From Grimontia celer (GTDB lineage Bacteria; Pseudomonadota; Gammaproteobacteria; Enterobacterales; Vibrionaceae), in NCBI RefSeq assembly GCF_900055185.1, contig NZ_FIZX01000002.1, positions 934,586-998,585 of the forward strand: a DNA stretch of 64,000 bases. The letters run 5' to 3'. This document shows positions 34,891 through 43,744 of this stretch, one piece after another; the stretch's first letter is position 1, and each line of letters starts with the position of its first letter. Below the pieces are notes generated by a model. The model saw nothing but the letters and a program-made list of their open reading frames with translations, did no database searches and was not told the origin of the DNA. The position numbers were made by a program, and so were the translations under genes.

Positions 34891-35679
34891 ATGCCAAAAC
34901 TTGCTGCCAACTTATCCATGTTATTTACCGAGTTGCCGTTTATTGAACGTTTCAGTGCCGCGACAAAGTTCGGATTTAAAGGTGTGGAGTACTTATTCCC
35001 TTATGCGTTTGATGCTCATGAGCTGAAAGCTGAACTGGACAGAAATCAACTTCAACAAGTGCTGTTCAATCTACCCGCGGGTGATTGGGATAATGGTGAT
35101 CGTGGCATCGCGGCTGACCCTTCAAGAGTTGAAGAGTTTCGTGCTGGTGTCGCAAAAGCCATTGAATATGCTCGTGTGCTGGATTGTCAGCAAGTGAACT
35201 GTCTCGCTGGCATCGTCCCCGAGGGCGTCAGTCACGAACATGCGGAGGAAACCCTGATTGAGAACCTCAAATACGCAAACAAAGCGCTGGAGGAAGCCGG
35301 TATTCGATTGGTGGTTGAAGCCATCAATACCCGAGATATTCCGGGCTTTGCGCTTACCAATACGAAGCAGGCACTTCGGATTTGCAATGCCGTAGGCAGT
35401 GACAACATTTCACTGCAATACGACATCTATCACATGCAAATCATGGAAGGGGACATTGCGGCTACTTTGTCCTCCACGGTCAACCGGATTGGACATATCC
35501 AAATTGCCGATAACCCAGGTCGCCATGAACCAGGTACGGGTGAGCTCAACTACCACTTCCTGTTTGATTACATCGATAGCATTGGCTACGAAGGCTGGGT
35601 TGGCTGCGAATACAAGCCTGCTACCACCACAGAGGAAGGCCTGAGCTGGCTTCAGAATTACAACCAGAATAAGGAGTAA
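34891..35679 (+). CDS. hyi: Hydroxypyruvate isomerase
   Basis: 262 residues from the ATG after AAGGA; the longer frame starting inside gcl is not used. Interconverts hydroxypyruvate and tartronate semialdehyde. The TIM-barrel metal-site strands are visible as VVEAINTRDIPGF, SLQYDIYHMQIMEGD, HIQIADNPGRHEPGTGELNY and GWVGCEYKP. The gene lies 25 bases after gcl and 4 bases before glxR, so the three genes form one unit. Confidence 0.94.
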   Translation: MPKLAANLSMLFTELPFIERFSAATKFGFKGVEYLFPYAFDAHELKAELDRNQLQQVLFNLPAGDWDNGDRGIAADPSRVEEFRAGVAKAIEYARVLDCQQVNCLAGIVPEGVSHEHAEETLIENLKYANKALEEAGIRLVVEAINTRDIPGFALTNTKQALRICNAVGSDNISLQYDIYHMQIMEGDIAATLSSTVNRIGHIQIADNPGRHEPGTGELNYHFLFDYIDSIGYEGWVGCEYKPATTTEEGLSWLQNYNQNKE

Positions 35680-35683
35680 TAGA

Positions 35684-36574
35684 ATGACGACAATTGCATT
35701 TATCGGCACAGGCATCATGGGTAAACCCATGGCTGAAAATTTACAAAAGGCCGGGTATTCACTTCATCTTTCTGAAAGCCGTACCACTGCGCCTTCTTCC
35801 TTGTTGGAAGGAGGAGCAACAACCTTCTCAAGCAATCAAGAAGCAGCTAAAGATGCGGACTTTATCATCATCATGGTTCCTGATACGCCGCAGGTTGAAG
35901 ATGTACTGTTTGGTACAGACGGTATTGATGCGGTATTGGATGAAGGGAAAATCGTCATAGACATGAGTTCTATTTCGCCGATTGAAACCAAGAAATTTGC
36001 AAGCCGTGTCAATGAAAGCGGTGCAGCTTATTTAGATGCGCCTGTCTCTGGCGGTGAAGTGGGTGCGATTAACGCGGCATTGACCATCATGGTGGGTGGC
36101 GATGAGGCCACCTTCGAAAAGGCGCTGCCGCTATTCGGTGCCATGGGCAAAAATATCAATCTGGTTGGGGACAATGGCGCAGGGCAGGTATGTAAGGTCG
36201 CTAACCAAATCATCGTTGCACTCAACATCGAAGCGGTATCAGAAGCCTTGGTGTTTGCTTCGAAAGCGGGAGCTGACCCAGAGAGAATCAGAACGGCATT
36301 GATGGGTGGCTTTGCCAATTCAAAAGTGTTGGAAGTTCATGGTGAACGCATGGTGAAAGGCACCTTCGACCCAGGCTTTAGAATCCGCCTGCATCAGAAA
36401 GATCTGAATCTTGCGCTGACAGGGGCGAAAGCTTTAGGCGTGTCATTACCTAATACTGAGTCAGCCCAGAAGCTATTTGGTTTGTGTGCTGAACAAGGCG
36501 GGGAAGATTGGGATCATTCCGCTTTGGTGAAGGCCATTGAATCACTCTCAAACCACAATATTCGTGGCGAATAG
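35684..36574 (+). CDS. glxR: Tartronate semialdehyde reductase
   Basis: Reduces tartronate semialdehyde to D-glycerate with NAD(P)H. The 296-residue beta-hydroxyacid dehydrogenase has GTGIMGKPM (dinucleotide loop), DAPVSGGEVGA (substrate loop) and GQVCKVANQII with the catalytic Lys. GlxR and GarR cannot be separated by eye; the gcl-hyi context favours GlxR. The operon ends here with a strong terminator. Glycerate kinase, the next step, is not in the window. Confidence 0.93.
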   Translation: MTTIAFIGTGIMGKPMAENLQKAGYSLHLSESRTTAPSSLLEGGATTFSSNQEAAKDADFIIIMVPDTPQVEDVLFGTDGIDAVLDEGKIVIDMSSISPIETKKFASRVNESGAAYLDAPVSGGEVGAINAALTIMVGGDEATFEKALPLFGAMGKNINLVGDNGAGQVCKVANQIIVALNIEAVSEALVFASKAGADPERIRTALMGGFANSKVLEVHGERMVKGTFDPGFRIRLHQKDLNLALTGAKALGVSLPNTESAQKLFGLCAEQGGEDWDHSALVKAIESLSNHNIRGE

Positions 36575-36624
36575 CGCGAATTAAAATTCTATTCCAATTT
36601 CGTTTTATCGGTCCTTGGTATTTT

Positions 36625-36651
36625 GCCCGCGGTTCACAGCGGGCTTTTTTT
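36625..36651 (+). terminator. Terminator of the gcl-hyi-glxR operon
   Basis: GCCCGC pairs with GCGGGC and is followed by seven T residues, 50 bases after the glxR stop. Confidence 0.88.
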
Positions 36652-36747
36652 GTTTGATAACCCCTAGATTCTGGCGCCGTGACTGGATGATCTTAAAGGG
36701 ATTCATTACAGTTATGTTCAAGCGCTTAAAGAATCCACGGACGGGTA

Positions 36748-37362
36748 ATGTCACGCATCAGGACGAAAAATCAGGAAAAGATCATCGAAGTCGCTAGCCA
36801 GCTGTTCGCAGAAAAAGGTTATGCTGCAACGACGACCGCCGAAATTGCCCAACGCGCCGAAATTCCTAAGCCCAACCTCTATTATTATTTCAATACCAAA
36901 GACAATCTTTATCGTGCAGTGCTGGAAAGTGTCACCCAGCCATTGCTCGAGGCGTCTTACCCTATCGAGCAGCTCAACGATCCGCGAGATGCGCTTACCC
37001 AATATATTCGTACCAAACTGCGCATATCTAAAGAATACGCAGCCGCTTCTAAGACTTTTGCTGCTGAAGTAATGGCTGGCGCACCACACCTCCCAAGTGA
37101 CATCGCAGAATCCTTGATGGATCAATCTCGAATGATTCTGAACAAGTTCGAATACTGGATTGAGCAGGGTTGGATGGAGCCTGTGCCTCCCAAGCATCTG
37201 ATGTTCATGCTCTGGTCATCAACCCAAACCTACGCTGACTTTAACTGGCAGATATGTCAGGTCAGCGGTCAGTTTGAATTAGAAGATCAAGACTTCGAAG
37301 ATGCGGCAGAATTTTTGGTGAATTTGGTGCTCAGAGGTTGTGGCGTAAAGCATGCGGATTGA
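36748..37362 (+). CDS. TetR-family regulator, RutR-like
   Basis: 204 residues. The N-terminal TetR helix-turn-helix is LFAEKGYAATTTAEIAQRAE followed by IPKPNLYYYFNTKDNLY. The C-terminal half parallels E. coli RutR from YIRTKLRISKEYAAASKTF through AGAPHL to HLMFMLWSSTQTYADF. In E. coli RutR senses uracil or thymine and controls pyrimidine use and also purine and glyoxylate genes including gcl. Its place just after the gcl operon, and the RutR-like palindrome before xdhA, support a similar role here. It has its own upstream gap after a terminator. Confidence 0.88.
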   Translation: MSRIRTKNQEKIIEVASQLFAEKGYAATTTAEIAQRAEIPKPNLYYYFNTKDNLYRAVLESVTQPLLEASYPIEQLNDPRDALTQYIRTKLRISKEYAAASKTFAAEVMAGAPHLPSDIAESLMDQSRMILNKFEYWIEQGWMEPVPPKHLMFMLWSSTQTYADFNWQICQVSGQFELEDQDFEDAAEFLVNLVLRGCGVKHAD

Positions 37363-37456
37363 AAGTTGGGGGTAAATATGGTGTTAGGTATCTCCCAAAC
37401 GCATTTCCAAACCTCTGTGAATGTATTGTGATGTTGAAAAGTAAGATAGGTTGTTC

Positions 37457-37690
37457 ATGACTTTATTAATAGTATTTCTAAGTGGAATAGGCATACTCTT
37501 CTGTGCGATTTCGGGGTTTCTTATGCCTTGGTCCGTTGTTGTATTTTTTGTTGCTTTCGCTACCGCCCTCTTCATATATATAACTGACCCCAATCGCCCA
37601 CGCGACGATTCCCCAAAGTCTCGCTACAGTTCAGACAGAAATGACTCCGGAGGAGATTTCGGAGGAGACTTCGGCGGGGGAGACTGGTGA
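37457..37690 (+). CDS. Small two-helix membrane protein with Gly/Asp-rich tail
   Basis: 77 residues from ATG. Two hydrophobic segments (residues about 2-20 and 22-42, MTLLIVFLSGIGILFCAI and WSVVVFFVAFATALFIYI) form a helical hairpin. A hydrophilic tail rich in Ser, Asp and Arg ends in GGDFGGDFGGGDW. I know no function; similar tails occur in uncharacterised small membrane proteins. An in-frame TTG two codons upstream is the alternative start. Confidence 0.6.
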   Translation: MTLLIVFLSGIGILFCAISGFLMPWSVVVFFVAFATALFIYITDPNRPRDDSPKSRYSSDRNDSGGDFGGDFGGGDW

Positions 37691-37750
37691 CCATTAATAC
37701 TGATAACAAATATTTCCCATCGCAATTGAATAGTCTGAGTAGTGAATTCC

Positions 37751-38233
37751 ATGATCCGCAAAATAACCCCTCAAGACTTCCAATCCTTCTGGCCGACATT
37801 CTCCAGTGTCATTCTTGCAGAGGAAGCCTATGCCTTTGATGCTGATATGACTTTCGAACAGTCTTATCAGCTTTGGTGTGAAGCGCCTCTGAAGACATTT
37901 GTTTTCGTTGAGGATGACGTTGTTCTCGGCACTTACTACATCAAGCCCAATGCGATGGGGCCGAGCCGTCATATTTGCAATTGCGGCTATATGGTTTCCG
38001 ACCAGGCAAGAGGTAAAGGCATTGCCCGTCAGATGTGTGAACACTCTCAGCAAGTTGCGGTAGAACTTGGTTTTAAGGCAATGCAATTTAACAGCGTAGT
38101 TTCTACCAACGAAGTGGCAGTCAAACTCTGGCAGAAACTGGGTTTTGATATCATCGGGACCATTCCCAAAGCCTACAAACATCCGCGCATTGGCTATGTC
38201 GATAGCTTTGTGATGTATAAGTGGCTGCTCTAA
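37751..38233 (+). CDS. GNAT-family N-acetyltransferase
   Basis: 160 residues. Motif A is CGYMVSDQARGKGIARQMCE, preceded by the strand VVLGTYYIKPN and followed by the aromatic-rich VKLWQKLGFDIIGTIPKAY typical of GNATs acting on small molecules. An in-frame GTG three codons upstream is an alternative start; neither has a strong ribosome site. It converges on a LysR gene with a two-base gap and no terminator that I can see. Substrate unknown. Confidence 0.85.
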   Translation: MIRKITPQDFQSFWPTFSSVILAEEAYAFDADMTFEQSYQLWCEAPLKTFVFVEDDVVLGTYYIKPNAMGPSRHICNCGYMVSDQARGKGIARQMCEHSQQVAVELGFKAMQFNSVVSTNEVAVKLWQKLGFDIIGTIPKAYKHPRIGYVDSFVMYKWLL

Positions 38234-38235
38234 GG

Positions 38236-39147
38236 TCAACTGCCCCTAACCACCAACGGGAGTTTCTCCCGAATAAAATCCGCCAATGCTTTGGTATGTG
38301 GTGGTACGCCCAGCCTTGAAGGCATCAACAAACTTAAACTTGCCGACTGTGAAAGCCAATCGGGCAGTACCCGCACTAACTCTCCTGTTTGCAATGCAGT
38401 GCGGCATACGTAGTCAGGTAGTGCAGTTACACCTAACCCTTCAATCGCGGCTTGTCTTATGGTGGACATATCTTCTGAGCATAAAGCGATATTGGATGTT
38501 TGGTGGGTACGGAGACCATCACGGTTCATCAGTGGAATCGCGTCTTTGGAGCCGCTTCTGCCAACTTTTAAAAACTGACAATCAGCAAGGTCGTAGGGCG
38601 TGTTTAACTGTTGAAGCGTATCAAGGTAACGGGGCGAGCAGTAGAACTGCCATTCCACATTAGTGATAAATCGTTGGATGAGGCTGGAGTCAGGCAGCTC
38701 TGCGCTATGTCCGCGGATAGCAATATCAATTCCTTCGGCGACAAGATCTTCCATTGCGTTCGTGACACGTTGCTCGATATGTACTTTGGGATGTAGCTTG
38801 GCAAACTCGGTCACAATGCTTAGTAAGGCAAATTGAGCAACACCTGTTGAGCAACTAATGACCACTTTCCCCGTAAGTTTCCCACCGCGGTTATCCATGG
38901 CGGCTTCTGCAAGTTCTAAGGTATCTACCAACTTTCGTGCATGCTGGTAGAAGCTCTTACCTTCATCTGTCACCGCAACATTGCGGGATGTTCGCTGCAA
39001 TAACCTGACGCCTAATCGTTCTTCCAACTGCACAACATGTCGGCTCAACCGTGACTTTGGCATATCTAACGCTCTTGCGGCGGCTGTGTATCCCTTTTTC
39101 TCAACGACATGCACAAAGTAAAAGTAGTCATTCAAGTCGACTTTCAT
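38236..39147 (-). CDS. LysR-family transcriptional regulator
   Basis: 303 residues with the LysR helix-turn-helix FVHVVEKKGYTAAARALDM through RLSRHVVQLEERLGVRLLQR and an effector domain from about residue 90. It is divergent from a pirin gene 107 bases away, and LysR regulators frequently control the divergent unit. The likely target is the pirin-FMN reductase pair, possibly in response to a quinone, flavonoid or electrophile; the effector is inference. Confidence 0.9.
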   Translation of the reverse strand: MKVDLNDYFYFVHVVEKKGYTAAARALDMPKSRLSRHVVQLEERLGVRLLQRTSRNVAVTDEGKSFYQHARKLVDTLELAEAAMDNRGGKLTGKVVISCSTGVAQFALLSIVTEFAKLHPKVHIEQRVTNAMEDLVAEGIDIAIRGHSAELPDSSLIQRFITNVEWQFYCSPRYLDTLQQLNTPYDLADCQFLKVGRSGSKDAIPLMNRDGLRTHQTSNIALCSEDMSTIRQAAIEGLGVTALPDYVCRTALQTGELVRVLPDWLSQSASLSLLMPSRLGVPPHTKALADFIREKLPLVVRGS

Positions 39148-39253
39148 TTTATCGTCCTATTTATGGAACGTAGAGTTCGAATTCTAACGGTTTTTATCCA
39201 GAATACAACTGGTTACATTGTTTTTAGGCCAACAAATAGAACGGAGTAGAGCA

Positions 39254-40123
39254 ATGACACATTCAGCAGCCCAATTAAACCAGAGTACTGCCTCGGATAA
39301 GCATGTGACTGGCAGCCCATTGAATATTGGTGAAGGATTCACAGGTCTTGGTTTTCGCCATACGCAATTCGAAGGGGCGATGGACCCAATCATCATGGTT
39401 GATCATTACACCATGACAGTACCTACATTCGGCGCCCATCCACATGCCGGTATCTCGGCGGTTTCCGTGCTGTTTGAAGACACCGAAGGCAAATTCAACA
39501 ACCGTGATTCGCTAGGCAACGACTTCGATATTCAAGCGGGTGATCTCTATTGGTTAAATGCTGGTCATGGCGCGATTCATGACGAAGCACCGAGACCTGG
39601 TGCGAAAATTCATGGTTTGCAGATCTTCGTCAACCTGCCGGCAAAGTTAAAACACGAATCGCCTAGCTCTCTTCATGTAAAGCGTGAGGATATGCCGACG
39701 CTGGTGGGAGAAGGCTATCGTGTCAGGCTAGTACTAGGAGAAAGTAACGGCGCTAAAACACAGGCATCTTCGGTATGGCCGTTTACCATTCTTGATGGTT
39801 TTGCTGATGAGCGTTCGGGTTTTGAACACCAGATTTCAGATGACTTCAATGCTTGGCTTTATGCAGTGGAAGGAAACATCGAATACCAAATCGCCGATGA
39901 ATGGCATGCTATAAAGCAAGGCGAGTCTGTCTCAATCGTCCCCAAAGAAGTTTCCGTATTAAAAGTCCGGGGTGATGACAAAACACAGAGCCATTTTGCT
40001 TTGCTTTCGGGAGAAACTATTAATGAGAGCTTTGTCCAACAAGGACCGTTTGCAATGAGCTCACAACAAGAAATCGATGAGGTTGTTGCCCGCTATCAAT
40101 CCGGAGAGTTGGGCCAGCTTTAA
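39254..40123 (+). CDS. Pirin-family protein (possible quercetinase)
   Basis: 289 residues from the ATG with GGAG seven bases upstream. A bicupin with the pirin metal-site motifs FGAHPHAGISAVSVLFE and WLNAGHGAIHDEA, then a second cupin (about 190-280). Bacterial pirins include quercetin 2,3-dioxygenases and regulatory proteins. Here the adjacent FMN-dependent reductase and divergent LysR make a detoxification role for a phenolic compound plausible. Function below family level is inferred. Confidence 0.88.
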   Translation: MTHSAAQLNQSTASDKHVTGSPLNIGEGFTGLGFRHTQFEGAMDPIIMVDHYTMTVPTFGAHPHAGISAVSVLFEDTEGKFNNRDSLGNDFDIQAGDLYWLNAGHGAIHDEAPRPGAKIHGLQIFVNLPAKLKHESPSSLHVKREDMPTLVGEGYRVRLVLGESNGAKTQASSVWPFTILDGFADERSGFEHQISDDFNAWLYAVEGNIEYQIADEWHAIKQGESVSIVPKEVSVLKVRGDDKTQSHFALLSGETINESFVQQGPFAMSSQQEIDEVVARYQSGELGQL

Positions 40124-40175
40124 GCTCAGGCTGATATCGATTGGGCCAAGTATCAATATTGAACGAGATTAGACG

Positions 40176-40718
40176 ATGAAAATACTCGCATTTGCTGCAA
40201 CTAACAGCCGTAAGTCAATTAACAAGCAACTCGTCCAATATGCGGCGGGAAGAATTAAGAACGCTGATGTCGACTATGTAGAAATCAATGATTTTGATTT
40301 GCCTATCTACAATAGCGACTTAGAAGAGGATTATGGTATTCCAAGGTGTGCTTACGCTTTCCAGAAGCGGATAGAAAATGCTGACGCAATTTTAGTGTCC
40401 TTTGCTGAGCACAATGGCAATTTTACGGTGGCATTTAAGAACCTGTTTGATTGGCTAAGTCGTATCGATAGAAATGTTTATCAAGATAAGTCGATTGTCT
40501 TAGTCGCTACATCCCCTGGTCCAGGTGGCGCAAAAACAGTACTGAAGCTGGCTAAAGAGGGGGCTCCACACTTTGGTGGCAATGTCATCGGAACATTTAG
40601 TTTACCGAGTTTCTATGACAACTTTGATCAGGAAAACAAAGCCATAAGAGATACAAGCCTTACTGCAGAATTAGATGAAATATTGCGCCACTTGGAGGGT
40701 GTTGGTTCCCTAGCTTAG
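40176..40718 (+). CDS. NAD(P)H-dependent FMN reductase (flavodoxin-like fold)
   Basis: 180 residues of the SsuE/YieF-like flavoprotein family. The phosphate loop is AFAATNSRKSINKQLV. NDFDLPIYNSDLEED is followed by ILVSFAEHNGNFTVAFKNLFDWLSR, the diagnostic flavin-isoalloxazine segment. GPGGAKTVLK and HFGGNVIGTFSLPSFYDNF follow. It would reduce FMN or quinones with NAD(P)H in the cytoplasm. It lies 52 bases after the pirin gene and is followed by a terminator, so the two are probably one operon. Confidence 0.9.
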   Translation: MKILAFAATNSRKSINKQLVQYAAGRIKNADVDYVEINDFDLPIYNSDLEEDYGIPRCAYAFQKRIENADAILVSFAEHNGNFTVAFKNLFDWLSRIDRNVYQDKSIVLVATSPGPGGAKTVLKLAKEGAPHFGGNVIGTFSLPSFYDNFDQENKAIRDTSLTAELDEILRHLEGVGSLA

Positions 40719-40746
40719 CAAGTTAACTCTCTTATTTACTCCGATA

Positions 40747-40775
40747 AAACCCGCAGCCCAATGCGGGTTATTTTG
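40747..40775 (+). terminator. Terminator of the pirin-FMN reductase unit
   Basis: AACCCGCA pairs with TGCGGGTT and is followed by ATTTTGTTTG. Confidence 0.8.
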
Positions 40776-40946
40776 TTTGTGAATACGCAGAGCCTAAGAC
40801 GGTGGCTTAGTCGAATATATCGATATGGATTAGTGCTTAAATTCAGAACTATTAGTTCACTTAATGCTGGATTATGTTGCTAATAACGCTGATGTAGATT
40901 GGTTTCTGTTCATTAAACAGTACGACGCTACGGATAAGGAGTAAGG

Positions 40947-41927
40947 ATGAAATTCAATCACGTCACTTTAGCAATGGCGCTAATCACTTCAATGGCTGTT
41001 ACACCTACGGTTATGGCGAAAGAAGGTTATTTACAGGGTGCTGATTCAGCAAAATCACAAAAACATGGAAAGGGTAATGGCCAATACCAGCACCACAAAG
41101 GCAAGCGAGTGAGTAATTCAGATGTGGATTTCTCGAACTGCCGGGAAATTGCTGGTGGCATAGCTGTGCAGAAAGATGCACTGACTTCGCTGGTGCCGGC
41201 AGACATCAAAGTAAACAGCCTTTCAGATATGGGGTTTGTGTTTGAGGGTTCAGACAACCTCGGCATGCTGATTATTCGATCATTACAGTGCGAAGTCATT
41301 CAAGTGACAGATGCAAAGGGCAGAGTATTCACTGATGAGAATGTCGCTTTTGCTCATGTAGGGACACCAATTAACACCTCAAATTTACCTGCGACGACCT
41401 TCAACAATGATGGTACCAATGGTGCTGACTTCAACATATATGCACTGAGCTATCAAACTTCCTCTCCAGCGTATTACGGCGCCATGAAAAGGATGGGCAT
41501 GGAAGCCGCAATGTTCAACGAAAACATTATTAACGCGCAGGTTGATACCACTCCGGGTACCTGTGATGTTGCACAACTCAGTGTGAGTGTGCCGGGTAGT
41601 CATGACTATTCATTTAGCATTTTCGGCGAGGTCGTTGAAGCCACGGCCGAATGTCACCCTGGCGGCGCAAATTTTGTGGCGAACTGGTGGAGCGTTGATC
41701 GCAAGAAACGCGTTTCAGCACTAAGCAACTTAGTGACGGATCAGACGTTCACAGAAACAGCGGGTCCAAATGTATTTGTTGTCGCAAAGCCGGGCACGAC
41801 CATGAGTGAGCTTATCGGTGAAGCACCTTCTGCATTCACAGGATTCTCCGGGAGTGGCTATCTGCCATCTGGTGGTATTGGCAATGTGGATATGGTCGCA
41901 GAAGCTTTAGGAAAATTGCCTCGTTAA
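40947..41927 (+). CDS. Secreted protein of unknown function
   Basis: 326 residues with a signal peptide ending TPTVMA, then a Gln/Lys/His/Gly-rich low-complexity stretch (about 28-55) and a compact domain with four Cys (NCREI, LQCEV, GTCDV, AECHP) that may form two disulfides. It ends with a Gly/Ser-rich region (FTGFSGSGYLPSGGIGNV). I do not recognise the family. AAGGAGTAAGG precedes the ATG. It ends at an exceptional perfect hairpin shared with the convergent LysR gene. Confidence 0.7.
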   Translation: MKFNHVTLAMALITSMAVTPTVMAKEGYLQGADSAKSQKHGKGNGQYQHHKGKRVSNSDVDFSNCREIAGGIAVQKDALTSLVPADIKVNSLSDMGFVFEGSDNLGMLIIRSLQCEVIQVTDAKGRVFTDENVAFAHVGTPINTSNLPATTFNNDGTNGADFNIYALSYQTSSPAYYGAMKRMGMEAAMFNENIINAQVDTTPGTCDVAQLSVSVPGSHDYSFSIFGEVVEATAECHPGGANFVANWWSVDRKKRVSALSNLVTDQTFTETAGPNVFVVAKPGTTMSELIGEAPSAFTGFSGSGYLPSGGIGNVDMVAEALGKLPR

Positions 41928-41941
41928 GCAATAGAGACATC

Positions 41942-42004
41942 AATGACTATACAAATAACAAAACGCCCCGTAAATAGGGGCGTTTTGTTATTTGTATAGT
42001 CATT
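41942..42004. terminator. Perfect 28-bp inverted repeat, bidirectional terminator
   Basis: Arms 41942-41969 and 41977-42004 are exact reverse complements around the seven-base loop GTAAATA. The G/C core (CGCCCC / GGGGCG) next to the loop and A/T-rich outer stem give terminator character in both directions. The right arm runs into the stop codon of the minus-strand LysR gene. The length and perfection are unusual for a plain terminator. Confidence 0.85.
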
Positions 42005-42887
42005 AATCTGCGAGCTGCTCCGCCAAAAACCGTGCCAGCAATAGCGTTAAGTTTTCCCTTCTTGCTTTATCAGGCCAAACCGCATATCGCCCAAGCTTCC
42101 GTAAGGACCAATCTGGAAGAAGTTGAACAAGTGCGCCTGACTTCAATCCTGGTTCAGCGATGTGCTGAGGCAAGATCGCAATCCCTGCATTTTGGTGGGC
42201 GAGATGACAGAGTGCCTCTATCGTGTCGACTCTCAATTGATAGTGAGTGAACACGACATTCACTGATTCATTGGCAGACATAAACTCCATTCTGTCCTTG
42301 CGGTGCTTGAAGCTTATCCATTCAAGGTTAACAAGATCCTCAGGGTGTTTTGGCGCAGGGTTTGAAGCAGCGTAGTCGGCACCAGCAACCAGAACGCGCT
42401 GGTATTCACCGAGCTTTCTCGAAAGCATGGAACTGTCGTCTAGCCAACCAATCCGTACGTTCAAATCATACCCATCGTCGATCAGACTGACAGGTTTATC
42501 TGTGTAAGAAATCGAGAGAGAAACTCGTGGGTATTGTCGGGTAAATGCCGCAAGTGCAGTGGATACGTCAGAGGAAGCAAGAAATGCGGGAAGCGAGATC
42601 CGCAATTCTCCGATTGGTTCAACTGAGATAGCATTGAGCTCGTTTAAACCTAACTCTGCCTGTTTGAGCATTTCTACCACTCGAGGGTAAAACATGCGTC
42701 CCTCATTAGTCAGGGAGAGTTTTCGTGTAGTGCGGTAGAGCAGAGTCTTCCCAAGGTAATCTTCAAGATCTGAAACGGTTTGACTCACTCGGGAAGGTGC
42801 AAGATTTAACTGTTTGGCGGCAGCGCGGAATGATCCACCGTCGACAACACGGACAAAAATAGCCATATGTTTGAGGTATTCAATCAT
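42003..42887 (-). CDS. LysR-family transcriptional regulator
   Basis: 294 residues from [11 protein letters not shown], with AGGAAG upstream of the ATG; the earlier in-frame start is unlikely. DNA-binding domain [19 protein letters not shown] and [21 protein letters not shown]; effector domain from about residue 88. Similar to the large group of LysR proteins (CrgA/DsdC-like) that lack the usual regulatory hinge signature. It is divergent from the outer-membrane barrel gene at 43.0 kb. Its stop codon lies in the long inverted repeat. Confidence 0.9.
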   Translation of the reverse strand: MIEYLKHMAIFVRVVDGGSFRAAAKQLNLAPSRVSQTVSDLEDYLGKTLLYRTTRKLSLTNEGRMFYPRVVEMLKQAELGLNELNAISVEPIGELRISLPAFLASSDVSTALAAFTRQYPRVSLSISYTDKPVSLIDDGYDLNVRIGWLDDSSMLSRKLGEYQRVLVAGADYAASNPAPKHPEDLVNLEWISFKHRKDRMEFMSANESVNVVFTHYQLRVDTIEALCHLAHQNAGIAILPQHIAEPGLKSGALVQLLPDWSLRKLGRYAVWPDKARRENLTLLLARFLAEQLAD

Positions 42888-43000
42888 TGTTCTTCCTGAG
42901 CGAATTATGAAGTCCGTTAATACACGATAATACAACTAAACATCTTCTAGTACATTGTTCGTGTGCGATATGGCGTACGGGAAAACAAAGGGATATGAAG

Positions 43001-43723
43001 ATGATTTCAAAGAAAACCAAGCTCTCGCTGGCAGTATTGGCCGCGACTGTATTCTCTACTTCGACTTTTGCAGAAGGTGTGTATGTCACTGTGCTGGCCG
43101 GTAAAAGCTATCAAGCGACTGACAGTGAAGCCTATGGCAACAACATCGCTGTTGATGCGGATTTTCCGAATGACTTTGATTCCGGTGATGGTGAGGTAGG
43201 TACGATTGGCTTGGGCTATCTCGTCAATGAGTCATTCCGAATCGAAGGGCGATTGGGTTACCGCGAAAGCGATTTTAACAGCACACGTTTTGGCACCGGA
43301 GCGAGGAATGGCGAGGAGTATGCTCTGGTCGGGAAACTTGAGAGCACGACGCTAACGGTGGAAGGCTTTTATGATATCGATACAGGCACTGGCTTTTCGC
43401 CCTATATCAAAGGTGGCTTGGGTATTGCCCGTAACAAGTACAGTGCCAAACTAGGTGGTCAGGGTGTTTCCGCCTTTGACCCATTTGATGGTGTGTCAGA
43501 TGGCTTTTACGATGGATATCCAGATAAAACGGAAACGGAATTCACCTGGAATGTTGGCGTGGGGGCAAGCTATTCCTTCAATGAAAGTTTTGCAGTCGTC
43601 GGGGAGTATCAGTACGTCTCGCTGGGTGATGCTCAAACTTATCAGGACTCCTTCACCGATGGCTTCCAAATAGACGGCGCCACTGCCCACGAAGTGTCTC
43701 TTGGGTTGCGTTATCGTTTCTAA
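43001..43723 (+). CDS. Outer-membrane beta-barrel protein (OmpA/OmpW-like fold)
   Basis: About 240 residues. Signal peptide to STSTFA, then alternating strands: EGVYVTVLAGKSYQ, VGTIGLGYLVNESFRIEGRLGYRES, GFSPYIKGGLGIARNKY, FTWNVGVGASYSFNESFAVVGEYQYVS, ending SLGLRYRF with a terminal Phe as required for barrel assembly. Probably an eight-stranded porin-like barrel; no OmpA peptidoglycan domain. AAAGGG is better spaced for the ATG at 43001 than the one at 42995. It is followed after 21 bases by a secreted-protein gene. Confidence 0.85.
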   Translation: MISKKTKLSLAVLAATVFSTSTFAEGVYVTVLAGKSYQATDSEAYGNNIAVDADFPNDFDSGDGEVGTIGLGYLVNESFRIEGRLGYRESDFNSTRFGTGARNGEEYALVGKLESTTLTVEGFYDIDTGTGFSPYIKGGLGIARNKYSAKLGGQGVSAFDPFDGVSDGFYDGYPDKTETEFTWNVGVGASYSFNESFAVVGEYQYVSLGDAQTYQDSFTDGFQIDGATAHEVSLGLRYRF

Positions 43724-43744
43724 TACGACTGGGAGAGAAAGGTT

